Assembly: GCF_015278125.1 (NCBI RefSeq)
Contig: NZ_JADILO010000020.1
Coordinates: 1 to 64,000 of the forward strand
Length of the DNA stretch: 64,000 nucleotides
Source: Vibrio fluminensis
Lineage (GTDB): Bacteria; Pseudomonadota; Gammaproteobacteria; Enterobacterales; Vibrionaceae
Direction of reading: 5' to 3'
The translations under genes and the position numbers were made by a program. Within the stretch, counting starts at the first letter, position 1, and each line of letters starts with the position of its first letter. This document shows positions 1 through 9,461 of this stretch, one piece after another. The notes beneath the pieces were generated by a model. The model did no database searches, had not been told where the DNA came from, and saw only the letters and a list, made by a program, of their open reading frames with translations.

Positions 1-31
1 ATTTTTAACTCGCTATCCCAAACTAATCGGG

Positions 32-120
32 ATTACAGCTAGGCGACCAGCGAGAAAAGCCTCTGAGCATAGTCATACTATGTGATGAGGTTTTCGAGCG
101 CCCGTCAACAACGCTGTAAT
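32..120. repeat. Dispersed hairpin element, copy 1
   Basis: An 89-bp imperfect palindrome fills the space after accA. Outer arms ATTACAGC (32-39) and GCTGTAAT (113-120) are exact reverse complements. Inside, GAAAAGCCTC (54-63) pairs with GAGGTTTTC (87-95) with one bulge, and CATAGT (68-73) pairs with ACTATG (77-82) around a 3-nt loop. Between the inner stems lie TGAG and TGAT, an internal loop that could form tandem G-A pairs if transcribed. The block at 50607-50710 shares the same core (CTAGGC, TGAGCATAG, CTATGTGAT, AACAACGC), so this is a repeat family rather than a chance hairpin. It may also act as a terminator for accA. Nothing else is visible in bases 1-136; tilS, expected after accA in vibrios, is not in view. 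Confidence 0.7.
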
Positions 121-136
121 ACTGAGTAGGCAGGGA

Positions 137-1096
137 TCAGCAGTAACCGTAATTCATAAGACGTTGATAACGGCGCGCCATCAGCGCTTCATCATCAAAC
201 TGCTCAAGCTCATCAAGCTGACGAAGCAGTGTTTGCTTCATGTTTGCTGCCATTTGCTTGTGGTTACGATGCGCGCCACCTAGTGGCTCTTCGATGATCT
301 CATCGATTAGCTCTAGCTCTTTTAGACGCGGAGCGATTAGACCCATTGCTTCTGCGGCTTGCGGCGCTTTATCTGAATCACGCCATAGGATTGATGCACA
401 ACCTTCTGGTGAAATAACTGAGTAGGTTGAGTATTGCAGCATGTTTACGTAGTCACCGACACCAATCGCTAGTGCACCACCTGAACCACCTTCACCAACC
501 ACGTTACAGATCACTGGCACTTTAAGACCAGCCATCACTTTAAGGTTTGTTGCGATTGCTTCAGATTGACCACGCTCTTCGGCACCAACACCTGGGTATG
601 CACCGGCCGTGTCGATAAAGGTAATGATAGGCATGTTAAAACGCTCTGCCATTTGCATTAGACGCAGCGCTTTGCGGTAACCTTCTGGCTTTGGCATACC
701 AAAGTTACGTTTCACTTTCTCTTTGGTTTCACGACCTTTTTGGTGACCAATGATCATCACTGGACGACCTTCTAGACGCGCCATACCGCCCACGATCGCT
801 TTGTCGTCTGCGTAGTGACGGTCACCGGCTAATTCATCAAACTCTGTAAAAATATGGTCGATGTAATCTAGTGTGTAAGGACGCTGTGGGTGACGAGCTA
901 ATTGAGCCGTTTCCCAAGCACCTAAATCACTGAACGTTTTCTTTTTAAGTTCTAGGCTTTTCTTCTCTAGTTGCTCAATCTCTTTGTCGAGATCGACACC
1001 AGCCTCGCCACCATGACGTGATACGTCGCGTAGAGCTTCAATCTTAGCTTCAAGTTCTGCGATAGGCTTTTCAAATTCTAGAAAGTTTAGGCTCAT
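137..1096 (-). CDS. accA: Acetyl-CoA carboxylase carboxyltransferase subunit alpha
   Basis: AccA pairs with AccD to transfer the carboxyl group from carboxybiotin-BCCP to acetyl-CoA, making malonyl-CoA, the first committed step of fatty-acid synthesis in the cytoplasm. The 319 residues match the usual AccA length. An N-terminal helical segment leads into the carboxyltransferase fold, with the conserved [11 protein letters not shown] stretch (about 117-127), the IDTAGAYPG motif and the glycine-rich [12 protein letters not shown] oxyanion segment. It lies 37 nt after dnaE on the same strand and is probably the last gene of the lpx-rnhB-dnaE-accA run, an order typical of gammaproteobacteria. No irregularity seen. 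Confidence 0.98.
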   Translation of the reverse strand: MSLNFLEFEKPIAELEAKIEALRDVSRHGGEAGVDLDKEIEQLEKKSLELKKKTFSDLGAWETAQLARHPQRPYTLDYIDHIFTEFDELAGDRHYADDKAIVGGMARLEGRPVMIIGHQKGRETKEKVKRNFGMPKPEGYRKALRLMQMAERFNMPIITFIDTAGAYPGVGAEERGQSEAIATNLKVMAGLKVPVICNVVGEGGSGGALAIGVGDYVNMLQYSTYSVISPEGCASILWRDSDKAPQAAEAMGLIAPRLKELELIDEIIEEPLGGAHRNHKQMAANMKQTLLRQLDELEQFDDEALMARRYQRLMNYGYC

Positions 1097-1133
1097 CTAT
1101 CGATCCTTTTTGATTCGGCAACGTGTACCAAAT

Positions 1134-4100
1134 TTAGTTAAATTCGAGTTCTACTTGGTCAGAACCAAGCAACTGTTTTAAATCATCTAATAGAGCATCA
1201 CTTGGCGTTACTCGCCACTCTGTACCCATAGTCAAACGCGCTCTGGCATCTTGACGTTGGTAATAAACGTGAACAGGAATTGTTCCTGCTCGATGAGGCT
1301 CTAGTATCGAACTAAAGCGCTCAAAAAATTGGCTGTCGATTTGCGATTCGCTTATCGAAACAGAGAGACCGCGTGCGTATTTTTCACGCGCAGCGCCAAG
1401 GTCCATTACCTCGCGCGCGGTCATTTTAAGGCCACCATTAAAATCATCAAAGCTGACCTGTCCAGAAACTACCAGAATTTTATCGTTTTCAAGCAGTTCT
1501 GCATACCTTTCTAGCGCATCCGAGAACAACATCACTTCCATGCGACCACTACGATCATCAAGCGTCATAATACCGATACGTGTACCACGTTTGGTCGTCA
1601 TCACTCGCGAAGCGATTACCAGCCCCGAAATCGTCACCGACTGATCACGTCGGGTTGGAGTCGCATCTTTTAGTCGACAACTGGTGTACTTGCCCAGTTC
1701 CTTGATATAGGCGTTAATTGGGTGACCCGTCAGATAAAGACCAAGCGTTTCTCGCTCACCCTCTAGCCATACTTTTTCTGGCCATGGTGGCACTTTGGTG
1801 TATTTGTGCTCAACCTCTTCTGGCGCTTCGGTCAACACGCCAAACAAATCAGACTGACCAAATGCTTCAGCTTGGTGATGTTGGCTCGCCGCTTTAACTG
1901 CATCATTAAGTGATGCCATTAAAGCCGCTCTATGTGGACCTAGTCTATCGAGTGCACCGGCATAAATCAGCTTTTCGATTACGCGTTTATTGACCTTCTT
2001 AAGATCGATACGCGCACAGAAATCGAATAAGTCTTTAAAATGTCCGTCTTTATTACGTGCCGCTAAGATCGCTTCAATCGGACCTTCACCGACGCCTTTT
2101 ATCGCCCCAATACCGTATACAATTGCACCGTCATCATCAACGTTAAAACGGTATAGACCTGAGTTAATATCCGGTGGCAATACTTTGAGCTTCATGCGAA
2201 GGCATTCGTCGACCAGACCAACGACTTTCTCGGTGTTATCCATATCGGCAGTCATTACTGCCGCCATAAATTCTGCTGGATAATGGGTCTTAAGCCATAA
2301 CGTTTGGTAAGACACCAGCGCGTAAGCGGCTGAGTGCGATTTGTTAAAGCCGTAGCCAGCGAACTTCTCTACCAAGTCGAAGATCTTCATCGCCAACTCG
2401 CCGTCGACGCCATTTTTCACCGCACCCTCTTCAAAGGTGGCACGTTGTTTGGCCATTTCTTCCGGCTTTTTCTTACCCATTGCACGACGCAGCATATCTG
2501 CCCCACCTAGGGTGTAGCCAGACAGTACCTGGGCGATCTGCATTACCTGTTCTTGGTATAGAATGATGCCATAGGTTGGATCGAGGATCTCTTTCAATGA
2601 CTCGTGTTGCCACTTTTCATCAGGATAAGAGATCGCTTCGCGTCCGTGCTTACGGTCGATAAAGTTATCCACCATGCCCGATTGTAGTGGGCCCGGACGG
2701 AAAAGCGCTACCAGTGCGATAATATCTTCAAAACAGTCTGGTTGCAGACGTTTGATCAGCTCCTTCATGCCGCGCGATTCAAGCTGGAATACCGCAGTAG
2801 TTTCCGAGTTTTGCAGCACGCGGAATGAAGCTTCATCTTGCAACGGAATCGACTCAATACGTACGGGGGCTTCACCGTTACGCTCAAGACGCGGGTTAAT
2901 CAAACCCAATGCCCAGTCAATGATGGTTAAGGTACGCAGACCTAAGAAGTCAAACTTAACCAGACCCGCCGTTTCGACGTCATTTTTATCAAACTGAGTA
3001 ACAGGGAAATGGCCTTCTGCATCGGCATAAATAGGCGCAAAATCTGTAATGGTCGTTGGCGAGATAACCACACCACCAGCGTGTTTACCCGCGTTTCGCG
3101 TACAGCCTTCAAGGATACGACACATGTCGATCAGCTCTTTGACTTCCTCATCAGCGGCATAAAGATCCGGAAGAGCAGGCTCGGCTGCAAACGCTTTCTC
3201 TAGCGTCATACCAGGATCAGGCGGCACGAGTTTTGAAATTCGGTCAACGAAGCCAAATGGGTGACCTAGTACACGACCCACATCACGAATAACCGCTTTA
3301 GCCGCCATGGTACCAAAAGTAATGATCTGCGATACCGCATCACGACCGTACATTTCAGCGACGTGATCAATCACTTTGTCACGTTTATCCATACAGAAGT
3401 CGACGTCGAAATCGGGCATGGATACACGTTCTGGGTTCAAGAAACGTTCGAATAGTAAGTCGTATTCAAGTGGATCCAAATCTGTGATTTTAAGGGCATA
3501 CGCCACCAACGAACCCGCACCCGAACCACGACCAGGGCCAACCGGAATGTCATTATCTTTTGACCACTGGATAAATTCCATTACGATCAAGAAGTAACCC
3601 GGGAAGCCCATGTTATTGATTACTTCCAGTTCAATTTCGAGACGCTCATCGTACTCGGGGCGACGCTGTAGGCGCACTTCTTCATCAGGAAACAAAAATT
3701 CAAGACGATCTTCCAGACCCTCTCGTGATTTCATCACCAAGAATTCGGTCTCTTCCATGCCTTCAGTAGGGAAGGCAGGAAGGAAGTATTCGCCAAGGCG
3801 AACCGTGACATTACAACGCTTAGCAATCTCAACACTGTTTTCTAATGCTTCTGGAATGTCGGCAAACAGCTCACACATTTCCTCTTCACTACGCAGATAT
3901 TGCTGAGGGCTGTAGTTCTTCGGACGACGGGGGTCTTCCAGTGTGTAACCATCGTGAATTGCCACACGGATTTCATGGGCATCAAACAGCTCTTCATTGA
4001 GAAAAACCACATCGTTTGTCGCCACGACAGGGAGATCTTTTTCCAGAGCCAGTTCCAACGCAAAGTGCAGATAACTCTCTTCGTCAGCACGTCCCGTGCG

Positions 4101-4613
4101 GGTCAGTTCAAGGTAGTAGCGATCAGCAAAATGTTGCTGATAGAAATCGACACATTGATCCACCAACTTTTTGTTGCCTTTCAACAAGGCTTTGCCCACA
4201 TCACCGCTCTTACCACCGGAGATCAAGATCAAGCCTTCAGCCAGATCGACCAACCACTCGCGGTCGATAACCGGTTGATGTTGCACGTGGCCACGCAGAT
4301 AAGCTTTAGAGATCAGTAAAGTAAGATTCTTATAGCCGACATTATCAGCCGCCAATACCGTCAGTTTGACCAACTCATCGCCAAACTCAGGAATTTGCAT
4401 AGCAAAGTCAGCGCCAATAATTGGCTTTACGCCGCAACCATGGGCTGTGCCATAGAACTTCACCAAGCCACACAAGTTAGTGAAATCGGTTAATGCCATG
4501 GCAGGCATGCCCATTTCGGCAACTTTCTTCACAAGCGGTGGCACTTTGGATAGGCCATCCACCATGGAGAAATCACTGTGAACACGAAGGTGAATAAACT
4601 TTGGATCTGACAT
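1134..4613 (-). CDS. dnaE: DNA polymerase III subunit alpha
   Basis: Replicative C-family DNA polymerase, the catalytic subunit of the Pol III holoenzyme. The 1159 residues are close to the 1160 of E. coli. An N-terminal PHP domain opens with [14 protein letters not shown]. The catalytic palm carries the acidic pair in [11 protein letters not shown] (about residues 400-405), and the PGPLQSGM and YQEQVM motifs are intact. Near residue 920, QSDLF fits the internal beta-clamp-binding motif, and an OB fold (ITISGL-type strand after about 985) is followed by the tau-binding C-terminal region. It sits between rnhB (43 nt upstream) and accA. The many open frames on the other strand here are shadows of this gene. 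Confidence 0.98.
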   Translation of the reverse strand: MSDPKFIHLRVHSDFSMVDGLSKVPPLVKKVAEMGMPAMALTDFTNLCGLVKFYGTAHGCGVKPIIGADFAMQIPEFGDELVKLTVLAADNVGYKNLTLLISKAYLRGHVQHQPVIDREWLVDLAEGLILISGGKSGDVGKALLKGNKKLVDQCVDFYQQHFADRYYLELTRTGRADEESYLHFALELALEKDLPVVATNDVVFLNEELFDAHEIRVAIHDGYTLEDPRRPKNYSPQQYLRSEEEMCELFADIPEALENSVEIAKRCNVTVRLGEYFLPAFPTEGMEETEFLVMKSREGLEDRLEFLFPDEEVRLQRRPEYDERLEIELEVINNMGFPGYFLIVMEFIQWSKDNDIPVGPGRGSGAGSLVAYALKITDLDPLEYDLLFERFLNPERVSMPDFDVDFCMDKRDKVIDHVAEMYGRDAVSQIITFGTMAAKAVIRDVGRVLGHPFGFVDRISKLVPPDPGMTLEKAFAAEPALPDLYAADEEVKELIDMCRILEGCTRNAGKHAGGVVISPTTITDFAPIYADAEGHFPVTQFDKNDVETAGLVKFDFLGLRTLTIIDWALGLINPRLERNGEAPVRIESIPLQDEASFRVLQNSETTAVFQLESRGMKELIKRLQPDCFEDIIALVALFRPGPLQSGMVDNFIDRKHGREAISYPDEKWQHESLKEILDPTYGIILYQEQVMQIAQVLSGYTLGGADMLRRAMGKKKPEEMAKQRATFEEGAVKNGVDGELAMKIFDLVEKFAGYGFNKSHSAAYALVSYQTLWLKTHYPAEFMAAVMTADMDNTEKVVGLVDECLRMKLKVLPPDINSGLYRFNVDDDGAIVYGIGAIKGVGEGPIEAILAARNKDGHFKDLFDFCARIDLKKVNKRVIEKLIYAGALDRLGPHRAALMASLNDAVKAASQHHQAEAFGQSDLFGVLTEAPEEVEHKYTKVPPWPEKVWLEGERETLGLYLTGHPINAYIKELGKYTSCRLKDATPTRRDQSVTISGLVIASRVMTTKRGTRIGIMTLDDRSGRMEVMLFSDALERYAELLENDKILVVSGQVSFDDFNGGLKMTAREVMDLGAAREKYARGLSVSISESQIDSQFFERFSSILEPHRAGTIPVHVYYQRQDARARLTMGTEWRVTPSDALLDDLKQLLGSDQVELEFN

Positions 4614-4656
4614 TAATACTTTCCGGCTTTGACGCTTAACTGACTATTCTACGCGA

Positions 4657-5277
4657 TTACTCTTCGAGTCCGAGTGCTTTTTTTACTGGTTTAAAGCTTT
4701 TACGATGCTGTTCTATCACACCATGTTGCTCAATGGCTTCAAAGTGCGCTTTGGTTGGATAACCTTTATGCTTGGCAAAGCCAAACTGAGGATATTGCTT
4801 ATCCAATTCTTCCATCTCTTGGTCACGCACAACCTTGGCAATAATCGAGGCAGCACTGATTTCAGCCACGCGTAAATCGCCTTTCACGACCGCAAGAGAA
4901 TCCATTGGCAACTGTGGGCAGCGATTGCCATCAATCAGGGCCAAATCCGGTTGCACGTGCAGACCTGCAATCGCGCGCTGCATCGCCACCATAGTGGCTT
5001 GTAAAATATTCAGCTCGTCGATCTCTTCTGGAGAACAGCGACCAACAGACCAAGCCAGCGCCTTGTCTTTAATTTCAGGCAATAGTGCTAAACGCTTTTT
5101 CTCGCTGAGCTTCTTAGAGTCGTTCAACCCTTCAATTGGGTTATTAGGGTCAAGGATTACTGCGGCAGTCACCACATCGCCGACCAGAGGCCCACGGCCC
5201 ACTTCATCAACACCAGCAATCAATTGATAGCCCTGCGGGTACTCAAATGGTGGTAATTCTTTTTTTTCTTTCGTCAT
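4657..5277 (-). CDS. rnhB: Ribonuclease HII
   Basis: Type 2 RNase H that nicks RNA-DNA hybrids, notably at single ribonucleotides left in DNA. The 206 residues fit the family. The first catalytic motif, [13 protein letters not shown] (about 22-34), supplies the D-E pair; LIDGN supplies the third acidic residue and the AASIIAKV segment follows. The start codon overlaps the lpxB stop as ATGA (5274-5277), so translation of the two is probably coupled. Downstream comes dnaE. The order lpxA-lpxB-rnhB-dnaE is the standard gammaproteobacterial arrangement. Confidence 0.97.
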   Translation of the reverse strand: MTKEKKELPPFEYPQGYQLIAGVDEVGRGPLVGDVVTAAVILDPNNPIEGLNDSKKLSEKKRLALLPEIKDKALAWSVGRCSPEEIDELNILQATMVAMQRAIAGLHVQPDLALIDGNRCPQLPMDSLAVVKGDLRVAEISAASIIAKVVRDQEMEELDKQYPQFGFAKHKGYPTKAHFEAIEQHGVIEQHRKSFKPVKKALGLEE

Positions 5278-6425
5278 ACTGCTTTATTCATTTCAATTAG
5301 GTTTAATACCGCTTTGGCCGCTTGCTGATCCGCATCTTTACGGATCCAATGGTGCATCTCGGTAAATTTACTCACCATAGCTTCGCCATGTGCGCCGAGT
5401 AAACGCTCCACCTCTGCCGCTAAATTGTCTGGGGTGCACTCTTCCAGCAAGTACTCTTTAACCAACTCTTGATCGGCCAGAATATTAGGCAAAGAGACGT
5501 ATTTGGTTTTGACAAGGCGACGAGCAATAAAGGCAGTGATCGCATTGACGCGATAGCCAACCACCATTGGTCGCTTAATTAACATACATTCTAACGCGAC
5601 AGTGCCAGAGGCCAGCATAACCGCATCAGAAGCAGTAATGACATTCTTAGCCGTATCGTCAATCAGCTTAAACTCCAGCTCTGGAGCAAACTCTTGCCAC
5701 GCAGCTTCAAACTGCTCACGACGCTTTTGATTGACTAATGCAACGACAAAACCAAGCTCTGGATCTTTAGCGTGCAATAATTTACACGCTTGAATAAATG
5801 GCTCAGCCAACATTTTAAGCTCACCACCCCGACTGCCGGGCAGCACTGCTAACCAACGTTTATCTTGCTCTAAGCCAAGCAGTTCACGGGCGGGGGCTTT
5901 AGCGGATTCCAAAGGAATCGCATCAGCCAAGGTGTGACCTATAAACTCACACGGTACATCGAACTTATCGTAGAACGCTTTTTCAAATGGCAAAAACGCC
6001 AAAACTAAGTTGGTTGCCTTGGCAATACCAAAAATGCGCTTTTGACGCCATGCCCATACTGATGGACTCACGTAATGAACGGTTTTAATACCCGCATTTT
6101 TTAGATCGAGCTCTAGGCGAAGATTAAAATCTGGAGCGTCAATTCCGACAAAGACATCTGGTGGATTGGTGGTGAAGTATTTGACCAATTCAGCTTTGAC
6201 TTTTAGTAAGCGTGGTAAGCGACCAAGCACTTCCACCAAGCCCATTACAGACAACTCTTCCATATCGAACAGAGATTCGCAGCCTTGAGCAATCATTTTT
6301 GGACCACCGATGCCAACAAATTCTGCGTCAGGGTATTGCTGTTTAATGGCTTTGATAAACCCTTCACCTAAGGTATCACCGGATAATTCACCAGCGACGA
6401 TACCAATTCTCAGCGGTCTTTCCAT
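5274..6425 (-). CDS. lpxB: Lipid-A-disaccharide synthase
   Basis: Family GT19 glycosyltransferase that joins UDP-2,3-diacylglucosamine and lipid X to form the lipid A disaccharide on the inner face of the cytoplasmic membrane. The frame is open 16 codons further upstream, but I start at 6425: the protein then begins [17 protein letters not shown], the usual LpxB N-terminus, and a GGGGAA Shine-Dalgarno lies just upstream. The length is then 383 residues, near the family norm. GIGGPKM, the VSPSVWAW segment and LPGSRGGE are conserved. A terminator-like hairpin (6454-6484) separates it from lpxA; its stop overlaps the rnhB start. Confidence 0.96.
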   Translation of the reverse strand: MERPLRIGIVAGELSGDTLGEGFIKAIKQQYPDAEFVGIGGPKMIAQGCESLFDMEELSVMGLVEVLGRLPRLLKVKAELVKYFTTNPPDVFVGIDAPDFNLRLELDLKNAGIKTVHYVSPSVWAWRQKRIFGIAKATNLVLAFLPFEKAFYDKFDVPCEFIGHTLADAIPLESAKAPARELLGLEQDKRWLAVLPGSRGGELKMLAEPFIQACKLLHAKDPELGFVVALVNQKRREQFEAAWQEFAPELEFKLIDDTAKNVITASDAVMLASGTVALECMLIKRPMVVGYRVNAITAFIARRLVKTKYVSLPNILADQELVKEYLLEECTPDNLAAEVERLLGAHGEAMVSKFTEMHHWIRKDADQQAAKAVLNLIEMNKAV

Positions 6426-6453
6426 CGTAAATTTTCCCCAGCTTAAAAACACA

Positions 6454-6484
6454 AAAAGATCGCAGTTCATCACTGCGATCTTTT
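6454..6484 (-). terminator. Terminator-like hairpin between lpxA and lpxB
   Basis: Thirteen-base arms AAAAGATCGCAGT and ACTGCGATCTTTT enclose a 5-nt loop. On the minus strand the stem runs into TTTTTGTGTTTTT, the shape of an intrinsic terminator. It lies inside what is usually one operon, so it could act as a partial terminator setting lpxB levels. Confidence 0.75.
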
Positions 6485-6507
6485 GATACTAATTAGAGCT
6501 CAATCGC

Positions 6508-7296
6508 TTAGCGAATAATGCCACGTTCTGTGGATTCAAGCATCTTCAACATTGGCTCGATTGATGCCCATTCTTGCGCCATCTCCGCCAAAACTGGTTT
6601 TACTTCTTCTAGAGTCTTACCTGAACGGTAAATCTCTTTGTACACTTTTTGCAGTGCACGCAACTCTGGTTTCTCAAAACCGTTACGTTTTAGCCCCACT
6701 AGGTTTAGACCAAATGGTGAAGCGTGGTTACCTTGAGCCAGTACATACGGTAATACATCTTGCACAACTGCAGAGCAACCACCAATGTAGGCATAAGCAC
6801 CAACAGTACAGAATGGGTGAATTGCAGACAGTGCCATAACACCCGCGTAATCACCGACTGTCACGTGACCACCAAGAATCGCATTGTTACCAATGTGAGT
6901 ATGGTTACCAACAATAACATCGTGCGCAACGTGTGCGTTCACACACAGCAGGTTATCATTGCCAATCACAGTGGTCGCTTTGTCTTGTACCGTACCACGG
7001 TGGATCTGTACCGCTTCACGAATCACATTACGATCGCCAATCACAACCGTGGTGTCTTCACCGCCGTATTTCTTGTCTTGGTTCTCTTCGCCAATCACTG
7101 CGTGTGGGAAGATACGATTATCTTTACCAATCGTCGTGTGACCTTTGATCACAACGTGCGACATGATTTCAGTGCCTTCACCAATTTCTACATTAGAAGT
7201 GATGTAAGTGAATGGGCCAACGGTAACGTTAGCACCGATTTTTGCACCTTCTTCAACCACCGCCATCGGGTGGATTTGAGCAGTTTCATGAATCAT
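6508..7296 (-). CDS. lpxA: UDP-N-acetylglucosamine acyltransferase
   Basis: Catalyses the first step of lipid A synthesis: transfer of a 3-hydroxyacyl chain from ACP to the 3-OH of UDP-GlcNAc. The 262 residues are the standard length. Repeated hexapeptides (IGANVT, IGEGTE, IGKDNR, IGNDNL, VGNHTH and so on) build the left-handed beta helix over about residues 1-185. The catalytic His is expected in the NAHVAHD segment (about residue 125), and a helical C-terminal domain follows. It starts 3 nt after fabZ ends. A 201-codon frame on the opposite strand is a shadow created by the repetitive coding sequence. Confidence 0.98.
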   Translation of the reverse strand: MIHETAQIHPMAVVEEGAKIGANVTVGPFTYITSNVEIGEGTEIMSHVVIKGHTTIGKDNRIFPHAVIGEENQDKKYGGEDTTVVIGDRNVIREAVQIHRGTVQDKATTVIGNDNLLCVNAHVAHDVIVGNHTHIGNNAILGGHVTVGDYAGVMALSAIHPFCTVGAYAYIGGCSAVVQDVLPYVLAQGNHASPFGLNLVGLKRNGFEKPELRALQKVYKEIYRSGKTLEEVKPVLAEMAQEWASIEPMLKMLESTERGIIR

Positions 7297-7299
7297 AAA

Positions 7300-7758
7300 T
7301 TAAAACTCTCGACGAGCACACTTAAGGTCAGCAGAACATACTACGTCGCCATCCACTTTCGCTGAGCATGAGAACGCAGCGATACCACGACGCTCCTTCA
7401 CAAACTCAACTTCAATCACTAACTGATCGCCAGGCGTGACTGGCTTGCGGAATTTTGCGTTATCTACGCTAGCAAAGTAGTAAAGCTCGTTACCTGACGG
7501 TGCACCAAATGATTTGAATGCCAACAAACCTGTTGCTTGAGCCATCGCTTCAAGGATCAATACACCAGGAAATACAGGAAGTTGTGGGAAATGACCAGTA
7601 AATTGAGGTTCATTTACAGAAACGTTCTTGATCGCGGTTAAGTATTTCGCTTCTTGGAAATCTGTTACGCGATCAATTAATAAGAATGGGTAGCGATGAG
7701 GTAGCAATTCCTGAATCTCAGTAATATTCATCGTTTTCTTTTCTGTATTCAAAGTCAT
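7300..7758 (-). CDS. fabZ: 3-hydroxyacyl-[acyl-carrier-protein] dehydratase
   Basis: Hot-dog-fold dehydratase of type II fatty-acid synthesis; it competes with LpxD and LpxA for 3-hydroxyacyl-ACP, which explains their clustering. The frame extends 28 codons upstream, but the ATG at 7758 follows TAGGAAT and gives about 152 residues, near the usual 150; a second in-frame ATG at 7731 is possible. The motif [14 protein letters not shown] is conserved, GHFP carries the active-site His, and [12 protein letters not shown] carries the Glu. It is the first gene after the terminator at 7857-7888, so it may have its own promoter in 7759-7856. Confidence 0.96.
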   Translation of the reverse strand: MTLNTEKKTMNITEIQELLPHRYPFLLIDRVTDFQEAKYLTAIKNVSVNEPQFTGHFPQLPVFPGVLILEAMAQATGLLAFKSFGAPSGNELYYFASVDNAKFRKPVTPGDQLVIEVEFVKERRGIAAFSCSAKVDGDVVCSADLKCARREF

Positions 7759-7856
7759 ATTCCTATTTTGAATGCTAAATTCATTTTTCTGGCAGGCATT
7801 ATACCCAAGTATGCGACTGTTGCTATGTAGATCAAGCCGCATAGAAGTATATAGAC

Positions 7857-7888
7857 AAAAAAGACCCGCCCTTTGCGAGTCTTTTTTT
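7857..7888 (-). terminator. Intrinsic terminator after lpxD (bidirectional shape)
   Basis: The stem GACTCGC/GCGGGTC (7863-7881; seven pairs, one G-U) is flanked by A/T runs on both sides, so on the minus strand it ends in TTTTTT. It separates lpxD from fabZ inside the envelope cluster. Confidence 0.75.
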
Positions 7889-7898
7889 AGAAACGGAA

Positions 7899-8930
7899 TT
7901 AAGATTCCGTTTTCTCTTCTAACTGTTTTTCAACAGCCTTGAGACGTTTGTTCATTTCATCAATGCGGTGTACGCGTGTTGCAGTTTTGCGCCACTCTTT
8001 ATTTGTTTGAAGTGGGATACCTGATGAGTACATACCTTTTTCGTCGATACCACGCATCACCATACCCATACCAGTAATGGTTACACCATCAACGATTTCA
8101 ATATGGCCATTAATTACGCTCGCGCCACCGATAATGCAGTACTTACCTATTTTGGTACTACCAGCGACAATTGTACCACCAGCCATCGCTGTACCATATC
8201 CGATCTCTACGTTATGAGCGATTTGGATTTGGTTATCAATAATCACGTTATCCGCAATCACAGTGTCATCTAACGCACCACGGTCAATTGTGGTACACGC
8301 ACCAATTTCGACACGGTTACCAATGCGAACAGTGCCAAGCTGAGGGATTTTAATCCACTCGCCTTTTTCATTCGCGTAGCCAAAGCCATCACTGCCGATC
8401 ACTGTGTTAGATTGAACTAGACAGTCGCTGCCCATCTCAACCTGATGATAAATACTAACATTGGCCCAAAGCTGAGTATTGTTGCCGATCTTAGCATGTT
8501 TGCCAATAAAACAACCCGCGCCAATCACAACATTGTCACCAAGCTCGACACCCTCTTCGATTACCGCATTCGCACCAACCGACACATTAGCACCAATTGT
8601 CGCTGTTACAGCGATGACCGCTGAAGGCGCAATAGTTGATGCCGCTTTCGGTGTCGAGTCTAACGCTTGCGCCACTTTAGCAAAAGCGACATATGGGTCA
8701 TCGACAACCAAAGCATTGCCTTGACACTGCTCTAATTGAGCGCCTTTCACCATAACTATTGTTGCTTGACACTCAGCTAAGTGCTTTGCGTACTTTGGAT
8801 TAGACAGGAAGGTTACGTGACCTTGCTGTGCTTTATCCATTGGCGCAACCATGGTTACAGTCGCTGCGGCGTCACCATGTAGCTCGCCCCCGGTAATTGT
8901 TGCCAATTCGGCTAATGTCAGTGTCTTCAT
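7899..8930 (-). CDS. lpxD: UDP-3-O-(3-hydroxyacyl)glucosamine N-acyltransferase
   Basis: Third step of lipid A synthesis: N-acylation of UDP-3-O-acylglucosamine from 3-hydroxyacyl-ACP. The 343 residues match the family. An N-terminal uridine-binding domain begins [17 protein letters not shown], followed by a hexapeptide beta helix (about 100-310) with IGANVS, IGNNTQ, IGNRVE and IGYGTA repeats. The IAHNVEIG segment should carry the catalytic His. A Lys/Glu-rich C-terminal helix ends the protein. It starts 6 nt after the skp stop, consistent with co-transcription. Confidence 0.98.
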   Translation of the reverse strand: MKTLTLAELATITGGELHGDAAATVTMVAPMDKAQQGHVTFLSNPKYAKHLAECQATIVMVKGAQLEQCQGNALVVDDPYVAFAKVAQALDSTPKAASTIAPSAVIAVTATIGANVSVGANAVIEEGVELGDNVVIGAGCFIGKHAKIGNNTQLWANVSIYHQVEMGSDCLVQSNTVIGSDGFGYANEKGEWIKIPQLGTVRIGNRVEIGACTTIDRGALDDTVIADNVIIDNQIQIAHNVEIGYGTAMAGGTIVAGSTKIGKYCIIGGASVINGHIEIVDGVTITGMGMVMRGIDEKGMYSSGIPLQTNKEWRKTATRVHRIDEMNKRLKAVEKQLEEKTES

Positions 8931-8936
8931 AAACGT

Positions 8937-9446
8937 CTATTTTAGTGATTTGATTACGTCTTCAGAGATGTTGTACTCAGGTTTTGAGTATTGAAGAGCT
9001 GTGATATCGATAACTATATCGTAGCCTTTCTTCTCTGCTACTTCTTTTACTGCTTTTTGAATCAGTTGGAAAAGCTTCGCTTTTTCTTGTGCTTCACGAC
9101 GAGCAGACGCTTGCTCTAGGGCTTGCGCTTTTACTTTGTATTTGCTGTCAAGTTGACCAATCTCAATACGGATTTTTTCAACTTCATCTTGACCAAGTAG
9201 CTCGCCATCACGCTTCAGCTTTTCAATCTTAGTTCTTGCTTCCGCTTGAATCGCTTTTAATTCATCGGCTTTGTCTTTGAACTCTTTCTGCATTTGTTGC
9301 AGCACCGCTTCACGTTGAGGAAGCTCTTGGAATACTTGTGCTGTATTAACGTACGCAATTTTCTGTGCAGCTTCTGCCGCGTGAGCGAACAGAGAAGATG
9401 TCATTACCAAAAGGCCAAGACCAGCCGCTTTAATTGTTTTATTCAC
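8937..9446 (-). CDS. skp: Periplasmic chaperone Skp (OmpH)
   Basis: Skp is a trimeric jellyfish-shaped periplasmic chaperone that carries unfolded outer-membrane proteins to the BAM complex. The 169 residues begin with a clear signal peptide (MNKTIKAAGLGLLVMTSS, cleaved after AHA around residue 23). A short core strand (KIAYVNTAQVFQELPQRE) follows, then long Lys/Glu/Gln-rich coiled-coil arms (about 45-130) and the closing strand YDIVIDITALQY. It lies 15 nt after bamA and 6 nt before lpxD, the usual bamA-skp-lpxD order. Confidence 0.97.
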   Translation of the reverse strand: MNKTIKAAGLGLLVMTSSLFAHAAEAAQKIAYVNTAQVFQELPQREAVLQQMQKEFKDKADELKAIQAEARTKIEKLKRDGELLGQDEVEKIRIEIGQLDSKYKVKAQALEQASARREAQEKAKLFQLIQKAVKEVAEKKGYDIVIDITALQYSKPEYNISEDVIKSLK

Positions 9447-9461
9447 TTTAAAGTCCTTTAA

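Noticed and set aside
3900..4319. 139-codon plus-strand ORF within dnaE
   Set aside because: Lies fully opposite a well-conserved gene; no family resemblance or ribosome site.
6760..7365. 201-codon plus-strand ORF opposite lpxA
   Set aside because: Antisense shadow of the hexapeptide-repeat gene; no ribosome site, odd His/Asn/Thr-rich composition.
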